Under the pieces are notes generated by a model. It worked only from the letters and a program-made list of their open reading frames with translations, made no database searches and was not told where the DNA came from. DNA of 64,000 nucleotides, taken from Capsicum annuum. Lineage: Eukaryota; Streptophyta; Magnoliopsida; Solanales; Solanaceae. Below, piece after piece: positions 1 through 12,194 of this stretch; the first letter of the stretch is position 1, and each line of letters opens with the position of its first letter. Both the position numbers and the translations under genes were made by a program. The stretch lies in NCBI RefSeq assembly GCF_002878395.1, contig NC_061114.1, forward strand, positions 148,123,229 through 148,187,228, written 5' to 3'.

Positions 1-395
1 ATTTCATCTTTTTTGTTCGTAAGTTTCCTAATATTTTCTTGAACTACCTACCTAGCCTTTATCGCAATAGTGATATAGAGTGTATTGTTGATATGAATCT
101 ATGCACCCGACCTATTTCTGTGACTCTTTATTGTATGGCTCCTATTGAGTTGAAGGAGCTTGATAGTAAGTTGTAGGATGTTTTAGGTAAGCGTGTTATC
201 AGACCGAGTTTATTACCTTGGTGTGATCTAGATCTATTTGTGAATAAAAAGTGTGGTTCTATGAGTATTTGTATCGACTAAAGGTAGTTGAATAAGGCAA
301 CTCTGAAGAATTTGTATTTTATGCCTCATATCGATTATTTTTTTACTAGCTTCAGGGTGTAGTAGTGTTTTCTAAGATAGACTTGAGAAATCGAG
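1..395 (+). pseudogene. Ty3/gypsy reverse transcriptase fragment
   Basis: Reading across stops gives the N-terminal part of a Ty3/gypsy reverse transcriptase. The segment around 137-175 reads [13 protein letters not shown], followed by a stop where the family has Gln. Next come the 'IRPS..PW' region and 'CID' near 270-280, and a 'VFSKIDLR'-like tail near 368-390. Intact relatives continue for several hundred residues, but here the similarity is lost after about 395, where copia-type sequence begins. It is a truncated, dead fragment whose upstream part lies outside the window. It is not contiguous with element A, which starts 1.4 kb later. Confidence 0.75.
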
Positions 396-439
396 TTAGT
401 ACAAGAAGTCAATATCAGTCATCATTAGATAGGTCTCGA

Positions 440-585
440 AGTTAGAAGAGCCATCCGACTACAAATACAAGGAAGTCAACTGATGATGGCACAAAAGAGT
501 GAGGAAAAAAGGGGGAGCCAACCGACTACAAACTCAGGGAAGTCAATTGATGTTTATTTTTTGTTAATACCGTAAAAAAGGAGAT
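440..585 (+). pseudogene. 3' tail of a Ty1/copia-type internal region with polypurine tract
   Basis: This short stretch ends in a purine run (574-585, AAAAAAGGAGAT) immediately before TGTTAGCC, which is how the internal region of an LTR element meets its 3' LTR. It contains a roughly 30-bp direct repeat (CCGACTACAAA..CA.GGAAGTCAA.TGATG) at about 448-480 and 521-552, separated by a purine-rich segment. I do not recognise a catalytic domain. The copia assignment rests on the style of the LTR that follows. Confidence 0.5.
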
Positions 586-1530
586 TGTTAGCCTCCTATA
601 TCGACAAAATATGTTTTAATAATTATAAACTAATAAAGAAAAATATGTAGGATACACTAAAGATGTAATCAAGGCAAGCAGGATCGTGTCCAAACTTGAC
701 TTGGAATAGCATCTCATAAAGACCCGTGAGTACAAGGAAGTTGGAGATAGATATTAAATAGAATCATTAAAAGATATCACTGGATCATAAATTAAATATG
801 GAAAGCATATTTCACAAGGAACCATAGAAGGAAGGAAGATCACACCCCCCCACATGACATATCTGATATGGACATATATGGTTGTGAGACAATTTTTGGG
901 AATGGACCATCGAATCATAAGTATGCATATATCTAATTCGGACTTACCATATGATGTGAATCCACAATCGAGGAATCTTTTCATATCCTTGATTGACAAT
1001 AAATCACTTATGTTTTCCTCTTAGAGCAAAGAAGTCATATGAGATGAAGATCTTAAATAATAATATTCAAGGCCAAAACAAACCATGCAACTTCACCAAA
1101 AACTCTAAATTTGTTTCAATCATTACTCTTCATAAATCATTGTAATTATTAATTTACAATAGCTACCAAAAAAAAGAGAAATTCCGAGTAAATTTAGTTA
1201 TACCAGTTGAGGTTGTGTCATAAGATCTGAATAACGAAATAGATTCAAAAATTGTACAATCCCTTTGTACTACAATTCTCTCATAAAAAGCTCTAAATAA
1301 TTCCTTATTAACCTATAAAGATTGGAGTCGGCACCACACAGGTGATCCAAACTAGGATAAATCTCTATGTTTTTACTTACTTTTTAATGTATGCCATAAA
1401 TGTTATTATATTTTATTTAGAGAACTAACTTACTAGTGAGTAAACTATTAATGCTGATCACTCAACTCAAAAAAGATTCCCAATTCACCATTCCCCTCCC
1501 CCTCATGAATTTCTAAAAATAGCATGATGA
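586..1530 (+). repeat. Copia-type 3' LTR (solo or truncated element)
   Basis: It starts with TGTTAG directly after a polypurine tract. It then carries AT-rich promoter-like sequence and a stretch near 1250-1300 (ACAATCCCTTTGTACTACAAT) typical of the R/U5 part of plant copia LTRs. The right end is not sharp. Similarity to LTR-style sequence fades near 1530, after a C-rich run (1492-1503), and I see neither a clean CA end nor a primer site. The ORF 754-999 on the opposite strand lies inside this LTR and is not a gene. Confidence 0.5.
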
Positions 1531-1821
1531 GGAGACAAGTAGATTATTTAGAAAATAATATGAAACTCCTCTATTAAGAATTTTGTGTTATAGCACGAAT
1601 TTAGTGAGTCATAGAAATTGTAAACACATAAAATGAGTTTTAAGAAATTTTATCATAAAAGTAACCATGAAAGGGTCAGTTTGTAATGTTAAGAATTGAG
1701 AAGTATATAGTGAAATGACTGAAGCTAAGAATGAATCCCAAGTTACTATTATGGTGTCTCTGCAGTGTTAGGGGTGGCACTAAAATATCATTACCACTTT
1801 AGTAGAAATGCCATCAAAGCA
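1531..1821. other. Unassigned AT-rich DNA, left flank of element A
   Basis: No coding potential, repeat end or RNA gene is visible. It is simply the DNA into which element A inserted; the other side of that target is at 33989. Confidence 0.4.
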
Positions 1822-3699
1822 TATAACAACTTTAAATTTGATAAAGAGAATGTGTATTATGTGTTTCTTTGCAATTTGATTCTTTTACATCTCCCACAGG
1901 TTCATTGTGGTATTTCTGAAGTGTAGGGGAGATAGGCATGATTCTTGATGTATTTGGATGCTATTTTTGTGATATTATGGTTTTAGAAGCATTTAGAGGC
2001 TCATTAAAGACTTCTTTAGTTATCTTTTGATCCATTCCATGATGACTAAATGGACGTTGCCAGAATATCCATAATGTCAATTTTATGGTAATGACATAAT
2101 TGGTATTGTTTTATGATTTTTAAATCTCATTTTGACCCTCAGTTTTAAAAATTATGATTTAGCATTTTAGGGGTCAACTATATGTAAATAATGTCTTATC
2201 AATAATCTGATATTTCCATTGAGTCTGGAGTGCCATATTTAGTATGCTTACTTAGTTCATTTGCGTAGATCCGATTTTAAATGAATCACAAGGCCTTGGT
2301 GGAAACTTGGAAAGTTTTCAAAGTTTTAGATGTTATTTGGCTCCTCTACTATCGCACATCCTTTGATGCCAATCGCACCTTGTGCTACAGAGGTAGTGCG
2401 ATCACACTAAGGGTGTAGTGATCTCCATACTATCTTCTAAGGTTAGGGTGTGCGATTGAACACTTAGGTATATGATTGCCATACCTAATGACCTGGAAGT
2501 GGTATAAAATTACCCCTTGAGTCACTAATTTGGCCATTTTCCATCTTGACTTTTTTGAGTTAAACCCTGAAATAGTGTGAGAGCTTAAAATTGAATCTTA
2601 TGGGTGCTTGGGAAGCTAAATTAACATCTATTTCTCTATTCTTTTACGGATTTAATGTAAGAATTCACCTTTTTCTTAGTTTAAATTTCTTTATTAATTG
2701 TTAAAAATCCCCAAATCATAAAGCTTATATTAAACCCCATTTTCACTCATTTCACATGAATAATGCTCCTAATAGTATAATTACTTGTTTTATTGATTTT
2801 ATCTTCAAAACAACTTCGATTGTTGATTATTAACTAGATTTCAAAGGTTTTTTTGGAATAGTCTAAAATTGGTTTTCATCAATTTTGACCTTATTTTTAA
2901 CTCTATTTAACTTGGGTTTTCAGCTGTATATTTGTAAAAATATGGAGAATACATTTTTGAAATTAAGTTATGATTTCCCTTTTTTTTAAAGCTCATTTTG
3001 GTCGTCTGTTTTGACCCCAAAACAAAACTATGCAATATGCATATCATAGGCTTTGTTTGGATAATTTAGATTCTACATTTATTAGTTTCAGTTGATTTTG
3101 GGATTATTTTTGAGTAGTAAGGTCATGGTTGAAGTGTTGCAAATTAGTTTTTTGCCTTGAGGTAGGTTATGGTTAACCCTTTTCATTATTGGCAGGGTAG
3201 TTAATTTATATAAAACATTGATGGTGAGAGGATGAGCACTAACCATGAAATTAGCAATATTAATGTATTATGCATGTGTGGGGGCCTATATGTAATTCAA
3301 AGTTTAATTTTGAGATATTGTATGATATGTGTTACAGTGTGGGTTTTTATGCGATGTTGATGGCCTAAAATAAATTTCAATAATTGTATTCTGTTGTTAG
3401 AATGCTCATTGTTGTACCATTGTTGTGTTGTGTGTTATTCATACTTTAAGGACATATGAATCCTGTGGGAATTTATGATTTGTAGGAAATAACGAGTGGA
3501 TAATTGGCTCATGTAATTTGCATATTAATTGGTTGTGGAAATATACATTTTTGTGGGTTGTGACATTGCATCACCATCCTCATGGTATCACATTCATTAT
3601 TTCACTTTTTTTATATGCTTTAGATATACTTGTTATAGTTTAATGTGTACTTAAACTGTGTATTATGTTATGTATGTGTCTTGGAAACATCAAGATTCC

Positions 3700-3750
3700 T
3701 GGGAAATACTAGAAATATTGGAAACTCTAGAAACTCTAGGATTATTAAAT
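3700..3750 (+). repeat. Short tandem motif GAAA(T/C)(A/T)CTAGAAA in LTR A
   Basis: Three or four imperfect 9-10-bp units (GAAATACTAGAAATATTGG, GAAACTCTAGAAACTCTAGG) lie in the 5' LTR. The matching place in the 3' LTR (32828-32882) has a similar but differently sized array. Such arrays expand and contract by slippage. Confidence 0.55.
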
Positions 3751-4032
3751 TTTATAGACCTTCTCGAAGGGAGATGCTGGAGAGGATCATGGCAACTGGT
3801 ATAGGATATTGTATATTATTGAGCTTATCTAAATGGTTGTGCCAGAGAATATTCATGAATATTTGTTTATATGTGTTGACGTACCCTTCATGAGTCCTAT
3901 GTCAGGATGCTAGTCTATATGGTGTATACAGGGTAGTATATGGGTTGATGAACCCTCTATGGGTTCCACATTGAGAGGCATGCATCCGTTGGTGTATTCA
4001 ATAGTTTTGCAACAAACTTGTGCATCATCACT

Positions 4033-4068
4033 ATATTCATCATCAACATCATCATCATTATTATATTT
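4033..4068 (+). repeat. (CAT)n-type microsatellite in LTR A
   Basis: CATCATCAACATCATCATCATTATTA lies in the 5' LTR. The homologous site in the 3' LTR near 33160-33190 has the diverged form of the same array. The His- or Ile-rich ORFs reported there are products of this repeat. Confidence 0.7.
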
Positions 4069-4853
4069 CTTATTGTATTTTACTTCATTATGGTTGTGAT
4101 GTGATAATCCTGCTTGACTTACTACCTATGTAATTGTTCTACCTTCTTATACTTGTACCCAATGATGTTTTATATATATTTTACTTCCTTTCCCTACTAG
4201 AATGTGGTAAATGGTAAAATTGTGGTTCTTTTTGTGTTTCTTGCAATATATATATAATTTATTAGAACTGTTAGCACAAATGGTGTGCGCGGCCATTATG
4301 GGACATTTTTTTATTACAGGTGAGGTGTCCTTAGTATATCTTTTGTATGTCTTATTTTCTACTTTGCTCGATCATCCTATGATACCTACTGAGTAGTGGA
4401 CTATACTCACTCTTACTGTACCCCTCTAGTGAAATTCACGTTCAAGTATGCCCCATGTTTCTTGATTCTAGAGATTATGGGACATTTCAAGGTAATGTAT
4501 GATTTTCAGGCATCTGGATGTCTTGTACTATTTCTCTATCATTAGACTATGTCTTTAAGAGTTTTCAAAGATTGAGGTATATCTGTTAGATTTCTTATGT
4601 ATCTTTTTTGGATATCAAGTTGTACTAGATACATTTTTGTACTATTGACACCAGGTTTTGGGAGTTATAGTTGCATTATTGATTATATTTTCCTACACTT
4701 GTTATACTTATATGTTTCAACTTTATTCTAGAAGCCATACCATGGGACTATTTCTATCTTTTCCCCTTTCAGTATTATTTTAGGTGATAAGCTTATTTAT
4801 CAAAGTTTGTTCAATGAGTGCCCCCATGACCTTTGATTTTGGGTAATGACAAA

Positions 4854-4866
4854 TTGGTATCAGAGC
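4854..4866 (+). other. Primer binding site of element A (initiator Met tRNA)
   Basis: TTGGTATCAGAGC follows the LTR end by two bases. It is complementary to the 3' end of plant initiator Met tRNA, the usual primer of chromoviruses. It is a full match and defines the 5' LTR boundary. Confidence 0.9.
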
Positions 4867-4869
4867 AAC

Positions 4870-5930
4870 CAGGTTCAATAGTCTCAATGGTGTAAGAATG
4901 GGATTCTAATATAGTATCTCTTATCTGTATGTGTATGTACGAATCTATATTCGATAGGTTATAGGATGTCTGTAGGAAATTTTCTCATTTAACGTCTTAT
5001 GATCAAAATCTCTTATTTACATTGTGTTCTGAGGTTATGTTCCACTCTCTCTGGATAGATAGTGTCAACTAGGTATAATATGATCAGCAATGCAGTCCTT
5101 CACCTAGATGGAGAGCCTCTAGTCTTTGATGGACCCAAAAGAGTGGAATGGTCTGTATATCTACCCCATCTATGAGGAGTGCTAGGGAACCTTCCCTTGA
5201 ACCTTGTGTTGAGCATATTTGAGGTGTGCATTACACTCTAGCTCATCAAAATTTTTCTACCTCATTATTTGAGGGATTGCTGATTCATCTATTGACCCAT
5301 TTGGAGGGTGCTTCTTTGAGTTTATTGGTAATCCCTCAGCTCTGTGTATTTTCCCTCTACCTACGCCAAAGTTAGGGTATGTTGTTCCACCAGTCATAAG
5401 TGTTGGTCCTCCAGTTGTACCTACTTATATTTGGGTACTCCTCGAACCTCGAGTACTATTTCTCCTTCGGCACTGTAATTTGAGTGTGGTGTTTTGATAT
5501 TAGGATTTTAGCCTTTGTCTATGTTGCCTTCTCAGGTCACAATCCAGCTAGACTTGTTATGCCTCTTGCTCTTCAGTGAGCCATGACACAAATGGTATTA
5601 CTTGGGATGCCATTTTAGAGTATAGGGAGTCAGTGAAGGATTCATGGACCTACCCCTCGAGCATCTCCGAAACATACTAAAAGGGTGCACCATTGTGACA
5701 AGTTTAGAGGTTGCTTTATGTATGAAAAGTTTTTCTATATGGAAAAAGACTATCCTCGACATGATTATGAGTTACTTCTATTTTCACTGTGAGAGGTAGG
5801 GGTTTTACCATAGGTACGACAGGCAGAGGTATGAGAGCAAATGATGGTGGTAGTGGGGCTATTCAACAAATTAATGGTCGTGGTTAGTGTTATTCTATAC
5901 CAGCTAGGCCGGAGGTACATCCTTCAGTTA
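4870..5930 (+). pseudogene. Degenerate gag of element A, with zinc-knuckle remnant
   Basis: This is the position where gag (capsid/nucleocapsid) is expected, between the primer site and protease. Frameshifts and stops leave no open frame longer than about 60 codons. The best evidence is 5688-5759, which reads HHCDKFRGCFMYEKFFYMEK then DYPR. This matches the C-x2-C-x4-H-x4-C nucleocapsid knuckle, except that the second Cys, the His and the last Cys are all Tyr. Each is a single C-to-T or G-to-A change. The capsid half is not confidently recognisable, so the gag start is not placed. Confidence 0.55.
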
Positions 5931-5932
5931 TT

Positions 5933-6525
5933 ATGATCACACATATCATCCCCATTTGTTTTAGATCTGCATATGTGTTATTTAGCCCAGGATCGACTCT
6001 ATTCTTTTCGTTTTCATATTTTGTTTTTCATTTTAATTCTTTTAGTGAGCCATTTTCCATTCCTACTTATGTATCTACCCTTGTAGGAAATTCATTAGTA
6101 GTGGATCGGGTGTTCTGGTCTTGTGTCATGATGCTTTTTTTAGGTGAGACGAGTAGCTTTTCTTGTGTTAGATATGGTGGATTTTGATGTTATTTTTGGT
6201 ATGGATTAGTTGGCTCCTTATCATCCTATCTTATATTATTTTTCTAAAACCGTAACTTTAACCTCATCGTGTATGCCAAGGATAGCTTGGAAGGTTGTGC
6301 TTCATTTGGGTCCTAAGAGGATTATATCCTACGTTTAGGAAGTAGATTGTTTGAGAGGGGATGTTTATCTAATTTGTCTAAAATTTTTGATACTAGTGTC
6401 ATTTCAACACCTTCCTTGGATTCTATTTGTATTGTTCGTAAGTTTGTGGATGTGTTCCTTATGAATTATCCTAGCATACCTCGGGATTGTTATATGGATT
6501 TTGCCATTGTTGATGAACTAGAAAC
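5933..6525 (+). pseudogene. Protease and protease-RT linker of element A
   Basis: The ORF at 5933-6187 contains VLFSPGSTLF, the retropepsin active-site region. The catalytic Asp position is Ser and the next position is Pro. After a frameshift, 'FDVIFGMD' near 6188-6215 is the conserved block at the protease C-terminus. A second open segment, 6347-6525, contains FVDVFLMNYPSIPRDCYMDF, the linker just before reverse transcriptase. It ends in the middle of a codon at the insertion point of element B, and the chain continues at 19754 in the same frame (E-L-E-T, then K-P-I). Confidence 0.8.
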
Positions 6526-7429
6526 TGTAATGACCCGAAATTGCCTCCTGGGACGTAACACGGTGCTTAAGGCTGCAAGTAGCCCCAAGCTAACCCTTTG
6601 AGCCTAATTCTACTAATAACACTCATTTCATGATGAAATAATTCAAACACTAGCATAGTCATATCATATGGAAGGAAATACGGAGAAAATGCTCTATCCA
6701 AACAACCACAATACTGGAAAACTCAACACAACTATAATCTAATAACTAGTCTGACAAAGCCTCTACTAATCTATGAACCAGAGAGCCATTGGGACAGGTA
6801 CTGTAACACCTCGATTTGCTAAACCGGAATGGTACACAATGCTCATGACCCAGAGGGACCAAGCTAACCCATGGTTGATATCTGTACTTGTATACTACAA
6901 ATCATAATATAATAATGCGGAATACATGGAACTTTAAGGCCATAAGGTTCAACTGAATACAATCGGTGAAAATACCCAAAACAACTAAATATGGAAGTAA
7001 ATCTAAAAGTACATCCGAAAGCCTCCAAACAGTTTGAATAAGGAATTGAAGGAACATGTCTCCAACTAACTCCGTAAAACTGAACTGAAGAATAAATAAA
7101 TGAATTAAATCATATTATCCTCGAATCAATGAGGACTCACTGTGTCTCAGAGACTGGAACGCTACCGCTACTGCTGGGCTGGAGCTCGTGTCTCGAAACC
7201 TATGGTGTAACATGAAAAGTAAGCACCATAGTGCAAATGCGTCAGTACAACTGGAGTACTGAGTATACGAGGAAGGTAGGCTGAATATAAAGGGTTTCAT
7301 TCATGAACAACACTGACTGACTAATATGAACGTGGGAGTGCAAACACACATATATAGAGACTGGGACCATGAATACGTAATAGCATGACCTGTAAGCTAA
7401 TACATGGTTTACGAATAACTATCATGAAT

Positions 7430-7609
7430 GATACTAAAACTGATAACATGGAAGACTGTATCTGACAGTCATATATATACTGAAATCTGAAGAATACCCT
7501 GAGTTCTTTTACTGAGACTGATACTGAAACTTATAACATGGATACTATATCTGACAATCCTCTATATAATGAAATCTGAAGAACGCCCTGAGTTCTTTCA
7601 CTAAGAATG
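7430..7609. repeat. 90-bp tandem duplication in the solo LTR
   Basis: Two adjacent copies (7430-7519 and 7520-7609) each run from GATACT(A/G)AAAC through GAAATCTGAAGAA(T/C)(A/G)CCCTGAGTTCTTT. They differ at a modest number of positions. It could be a family feature or a private duplication; another copy of the LTR would decide. Confidence 0.75.
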
Positions 7610-7959
7610 TTACAAAAATTGTGGGAGGTAGTGTTTAACAAACATGCCCTGTGTATTCCGTTATCGCTAAGCTGGGGTCCAATCTCTGCCTCGACTGGAG
7701 GGGTGTCAATACCGCGCCACTGGTAAGGACAGCTGTGAGTAACCTTTATCTGGCGGGTACTCAATAAGAACGGTGGGAACCTTAAACTGATGGGTTAAAC
7801 CACCTCATCAAACCTATGATGACGGGTTAAAATGTCTCAACCTACGCTGGCTACGTAGTTCTGGAACACAAGGATTGCTACTAAGAATCACACCCTGAAA
7901 TGGCGGGTGAGCTCCCATCCTTGGGTTCACTCGGTGCTAACCTCTACCCCCATCTGAAG

Positions 7960-8050
7960 GACACTGAACTGAATAACTAAGCTGAAATGAATAACTGAAC
8001 TGAACTGATTAGCTAATCTAATACTGGTTAACTGGATTGATACTAGTGAT
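7960..8050. repeat. Imperfect ACTGAACTGAATAA-type repeats
   Basis: A run of slipped ACTGAA/CTGAAT/AACTGA units lies inside the solo LTR. It is low complexity and non-coding. Confidence 0.5.
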
Positions 8051-11000
8051 ACAAAGTTTACTGGATTCTAATAACTGACGGAATGTTACTGATATCTGAC
8101 AACTGACTAAGATCATGAGAGTTTCCTGAGTCACATGACTGACTGAAGTCTATGGAATCATAGCTTGAGTTCAGATATCATAAAACATGACATGGATCTA
8201 GGCACACAGCTATAGTTTTTCGGGTATAAGTACCCCCAGGACTCGATGAAAGGAAACTGACACACATGACTGACTTGATCATCAGAGTAGAGTCAATAAT
8301 TTATAATATCATGAGTAGGGATGTCATACTAAGCATGGTTATCAACAATGTATTTCATGGAAAGGATTCATATCACATGGAAGTACTTGCACAATCTTAA
8401 TATCATGTTCGTTGCATAATCATATTGGCAACACATGCTAATACCATGGAATTCATGTGGATTGCATGGTTATCATACATCTTGTTCAGAAGTAGGATTT
8501 GCAAGTAAACATAGCATAATCTTATAAGAATATTTCATGAGTATTCCAACAACATGTACAAGGCACATTATCAATCATAGAAGTCATTGGAACGCAAGGG
8601 CATATCATGAATCCTTCACTTAGTCACAATTTTGCTATATTGCATGATTTCTAGTTCCTTAGGCATTTTGTCAAACACCTTAAATGCACATCTTAAGCAT
8701 AGGTGAATTCATCAAATTATACATCATGAACAACCAAATTTACAAGTTTCCAACTCATATGATATCATGAATTCACAAAAACATATAAAGATTCCATCTT
8801 GGGAATCACCCAATATCAACAACATGATCATCAACACCCAACAATATAGAAATCATACTTTTATAATGAGAATGAGCAAAACAAACAAGCATCAACATGG
8901 GTATGATCATATCACCACAATCAACCAAGCTTTTGTATTTTAAATATTGATTCTTGAACTCCACGAACGAAAGGAATCTATGAATGAACACTACGCATAC
9001 CTTAGAAGGAAGATTCTTGATGATTGACGGAGGAATTTCCTTGATATCAAATCTTCAAGCTTAATTATGCAACCCTAGTTGTTTTTCTCCATTAGTGCTC
9101 TTGGATGATGAGCTTTGAGATGAAAATAGGGTTGCAGTATGTTTAGAAGATATATATTTCGTAGGGTTAAGTTTAGGGACGTGTAAGGAGTATTTAAAGA
9201 CATAATTAACTTTAAAATAGCACAAGACGGAGTGTTTTTGACACTTGGAATGCCAAGTGATTGCCTATGCTTGGGTTAGGCGGCGCCTAACCAATCGCCT
9301 ATGCTTATTGTCTCTCATGAAAATGGGCATATTTTTTTGCTCGGGTATTGGATTAAGGCGAAATTGGTATAGTTGGAAAGCTAATTCAATTTTTTTACAA
9401 TTTGGTGGGTCTAAATCAGCCAAAATACCACATTAACATCGAGTTATTCTCGTTCGAAGATGACCCTTGCAAAATTGAACACTAAAACTTGATGGATTCA
9501 AACACTCTTAGCTTGTATTACCTTAAGTGACTCATATGAACATGCTTAATGGATCATAAGCTATCCTATTACTAGGATATTCATTGTAAGTCATGTACTC
9601 AAGTATGAATCACAGGATTAGAAACATGCGCGGTATTACAGGTACCCAACTAACTCGAAATGAATTGGAAATAACAACATAGTCTCTTAAAATATGGAGA
9701 TGTCTGTATATAGGTCCTCGAACCATGATAACTCACCACTATAGGACTGTAGATAGAGGTATTTGCAAATCACTGACGAGGTTGGGACTGAGCACCTAAA
9801 CCTACATTATAAGACAATGTAGCACATAGACATATATGTGGATGAGCACTTGAGAATGTACTAAGTATGTGGGGGTGCATGCATTTATATAAAATGACAT
9901 CAATACTCTTTAATCAAATCATGCATGTAATAAGTAATGACTTACATGGCTTGAAGTATAAAATGCAAATCTCATGAATCATGTAAAAAGGTACATGTAA
10001 AGTAATCTCGTTTGCTATTATACATTTAGCTTTGAAATTTGTACTCTTCTCTTATTCTCATTACTCAAGGCTAAAGGAAACTTGAAGCAATACTGTCAAC
10101 TCATGCATATGTCTCATGGACAGTAAAACTTCTTCAATGATCAAGAACTCATAACTCTTTTGAACTCAAATACTTGAATTTGGAATCATTGAACTTTGTA
10201 ACATTCTTGAAGGCCTTTCATTCACGTTAGGAAAATATCTCATTTCAAGCTTTAGGGAAAAATACTCATATCAAGGGAAAGTATTTTAGTTTTAAAGGAA
10301 AATATCTTATCTCAAAGATTTAGTTTTAAGGGAAAATATTCTATCTTAATGGAAAATACTTTATTTTAAGGAGGTTCTCTTAATCGACAAAAACCATTCG
10401 AGCTACATGGAGTGCAACGTCTTTTCCTCCTAAATAAGATATCTCACATTGGGGGGACGCGTCATACTCTTTTCAAGGAGTATAACCACAACTCAGTGAT
10501 CACTTATCTCTACCTTAGGCCCAATATCTCGGCCTTAGGACTAACCTATGGTGGTACGTAGTTCTGGGGTAAGAAACCGTGGTAACTTACCCAACTCGAT
10601 GCTAAATACTACTGCTTTTAGTTTATCTCACTCATCACATAAAAATACATTTTAGAATAATCTCATGGTTCAATAAGAACCCAGTAATAAAATTTGTAAT
10701 CTCATATAGTAGAGTGGATTCGAAAACTCAATGACCATTGGGTCAAAATATTTCTCAATAATCTCAGAATACTAAAATAATGGGTTTTTATAACACAATA
10801 GTTCATAAACTCTCATGTCTCAAGTAGGGCTTAATAACCCATGATTAAATCTCAAGATAGAACTCATCAAAACCATAATAGATAGCATGTACATTCATAA
10901 CTCATGTAGAAATCTTTCAATTTCAGCAATTTGTTTCAAAATATCAACATACTCATATACTTCAATTTCTCAAAAATTTCAACTATTAATTTCTCAAGGA

Positions 11001-11979
11001 TTTAAATCATGGGGTATATACCCAGCTACAATTTCTCAAGAAAAATGTAAAAATCATGCCATTGGACTCTCAATTCAAGGGAAATATAAAAAGCTTACAA
11101 CCAATAACAAGGGTGAAAGGATTACCCTTGTTCAAAACCCCACATACCTTCAATTAGAAGCTTTGGATGAACTCTCACTTTTAGAACTCTATTCGTACTC
11201 TTGAATAAGGGTTCTTGAAGTCCTTGGATTGGGAACCTTGAATCTTTACTCAATTTAAAAAATCTATAGTGGATTCTTGAGATTCTTGGAAGAAGTTTTG
11301 TATACTTAGGGTTCTTGTTGAGAGAAAATTGAGAAAAACTTTCATAGAATGGTTGTAATTAACCTCAATTTGGTGTTTTCACAGTTTAAGAGGATAGAAA
11401 AAGGTCCAAAGAGCCTATTTTAACTTTTGTATGAAGCTGAAAAATTGAACTGGGAACCCAATTTATGGGCCACTGCGACCTGTCACTATTGCGGTGGCTC
11501 ACTAGAAAGTGACAAATGGCAATCTGGTAGTCACCGCAACACGGAGTCATTGTATTGTCCCACTAGTTGGGACCTGGAACTTCAGCACAACGTGTCATAA
11601 TTACTCTAGGCTACTAGAAATTGACTATTGAGAAATTTAGGTCCTTCGCGATGCGCCAGTACGCGGAGTTCCACTGGAATTTGATAATTGTCAAATAAAC
11701 CCTCTCCGCGAGGCGCCAAGCACTAAAATGACTTTGTTTTACTACTAGGACTTAAATTAGACATAACTTCTTACCCGGGTAACAGATTTGGGCGAATATT
11801 ATACCGACGAAAATCTTATCAAATTTTCCATGTGATCAAAAGTTGAAATTAGGGAAATTCTATATGGTTAACATGATACTCAGTTTTGAAGTCACTTCTT
11901 AATCTTTTAGGGTCGGAATTACACCTCACTAGACATACCCTAAGGCTCATTCTATGAGAGAATTTTGTGAGGTCTTACA

Positions 11980-11994
11980 GTATCTCCCCCTTAG
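11980..11994 (-). other. Polypurine tract of element B
   Basis: On the minus strand, CTAAGGGGGAGATAC sits directly before the 3' LTR start (TGTAAGACC). It is the primer for plus-strand DNA synthesis and fixes the internal/LTR boundary. Element C has a nearly identical tract at 29094-29106. Confidence 0.88.
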
Positions 11995-12194
11995 AAATAT
12001 TGTTCATCGAATGTTGCTAGTTAGACTAAGAACACAGGAAAAACTGAGTATACATAGCTGAAGCAATTTGCTAAACGGGCTTAGAATCTTTCTAAACTCT
12101 TAAATGCCTTGGAAATTGCAAGAACTCATACAAAGATAGATGCATATAGCTAAAATTTAGATTAAAAGGGCTAAATTAAGGAGAAAAATACCTT

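Larger units (their letters stand above)
1822..4851 (+). repeat. 5' LTR of element A (about 3.0 kb)
   Basis: The left end (TATAACAACTTTAAATTTGA) aligns with the 3' LTR start at 22610 (TGTAACGACCTGAAATTTGA), so the terminal TG has become TA. The right end ...GGGTAATGACA meets the primer site. From about 1925 it aligns collinearly with 31290-33988, with many substitutions and small indels. Recognisable shared blocks include the 'AAATACTAGAAA' short repeats near 3700-3750, the CAT-rich microsatellite near 4040 and the 'GTTTTGGGA.TTAT' block near 4655. ORFs at 3645-3893 and 4211-4396 fall inside the LTR and are not conserved in the other copy. Confidence 0.85.
6802..9640 (-). mobile_element. Solo LTR (2.8 kb) inserted in the 3' LTR of B
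   Basis: TGTAACACC... at the left and ...GGTATTACA at the right give canonical TG/CA ends. A perfect 5-bp target duplication GGTAC flanks it (6797-6801 and 9641-9645). There is no internal region, primer site or polypurine tract, so it is a solo LTR left by LTR-LTR recombination. Its layout (AT-rich core near 9150-9210 with TTTAAATACTCC on the minus strand) suggests minus-strand orientation. Its family differs from B, and no full member is in the window. ORFs at 7115-7300, 7531-7764, 8806-8991 and 9245-9436 are chance frames. Confidence 0.88.
6526..11979 (-). repeat. 3' LTR of element B (left copy, split by a solo LTR)
   Basis: The parts are 6526-6801 and 9641-11979, about 2.6 kb in all, matching 17030-19748 throughout. 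The outer end is TGTAATGACCC and the inner end ...GGTCTTACA; on the element's own strand it starts TGTAAGACC. Compared with the right copy it lacks about 95 bp, present there near 18790-18885. The 105-codon plus-strand ORF at 10887-11204 lies inside this LTR, antisense to it. The right LTR does not preserve that frame, so it is not a gene. Confidence 0.88.

Noticed and set aside
4854..4866. Possible tRNA gene piece (TTGGTATCAGAGC)
   Set aside because: It is the retroelement primer site. No cloverleaf sequence follows and it sits exactly at an LTR end.
7960..8050. Possible CRISPR-like or satellite array
   Set aside because: The units are short, slipped and without spacers of constant size; this is low-complexity LTR sequence in a plant genome.
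10887..11204. 105-codon plus-strand ORF, the longest in the left LTR of B
   Set aside because: It lies antisense in an LTR. The homologous stretch of the other LTR (18570-18985) has a different frame with indels, and the peptide has no recognisable domain.
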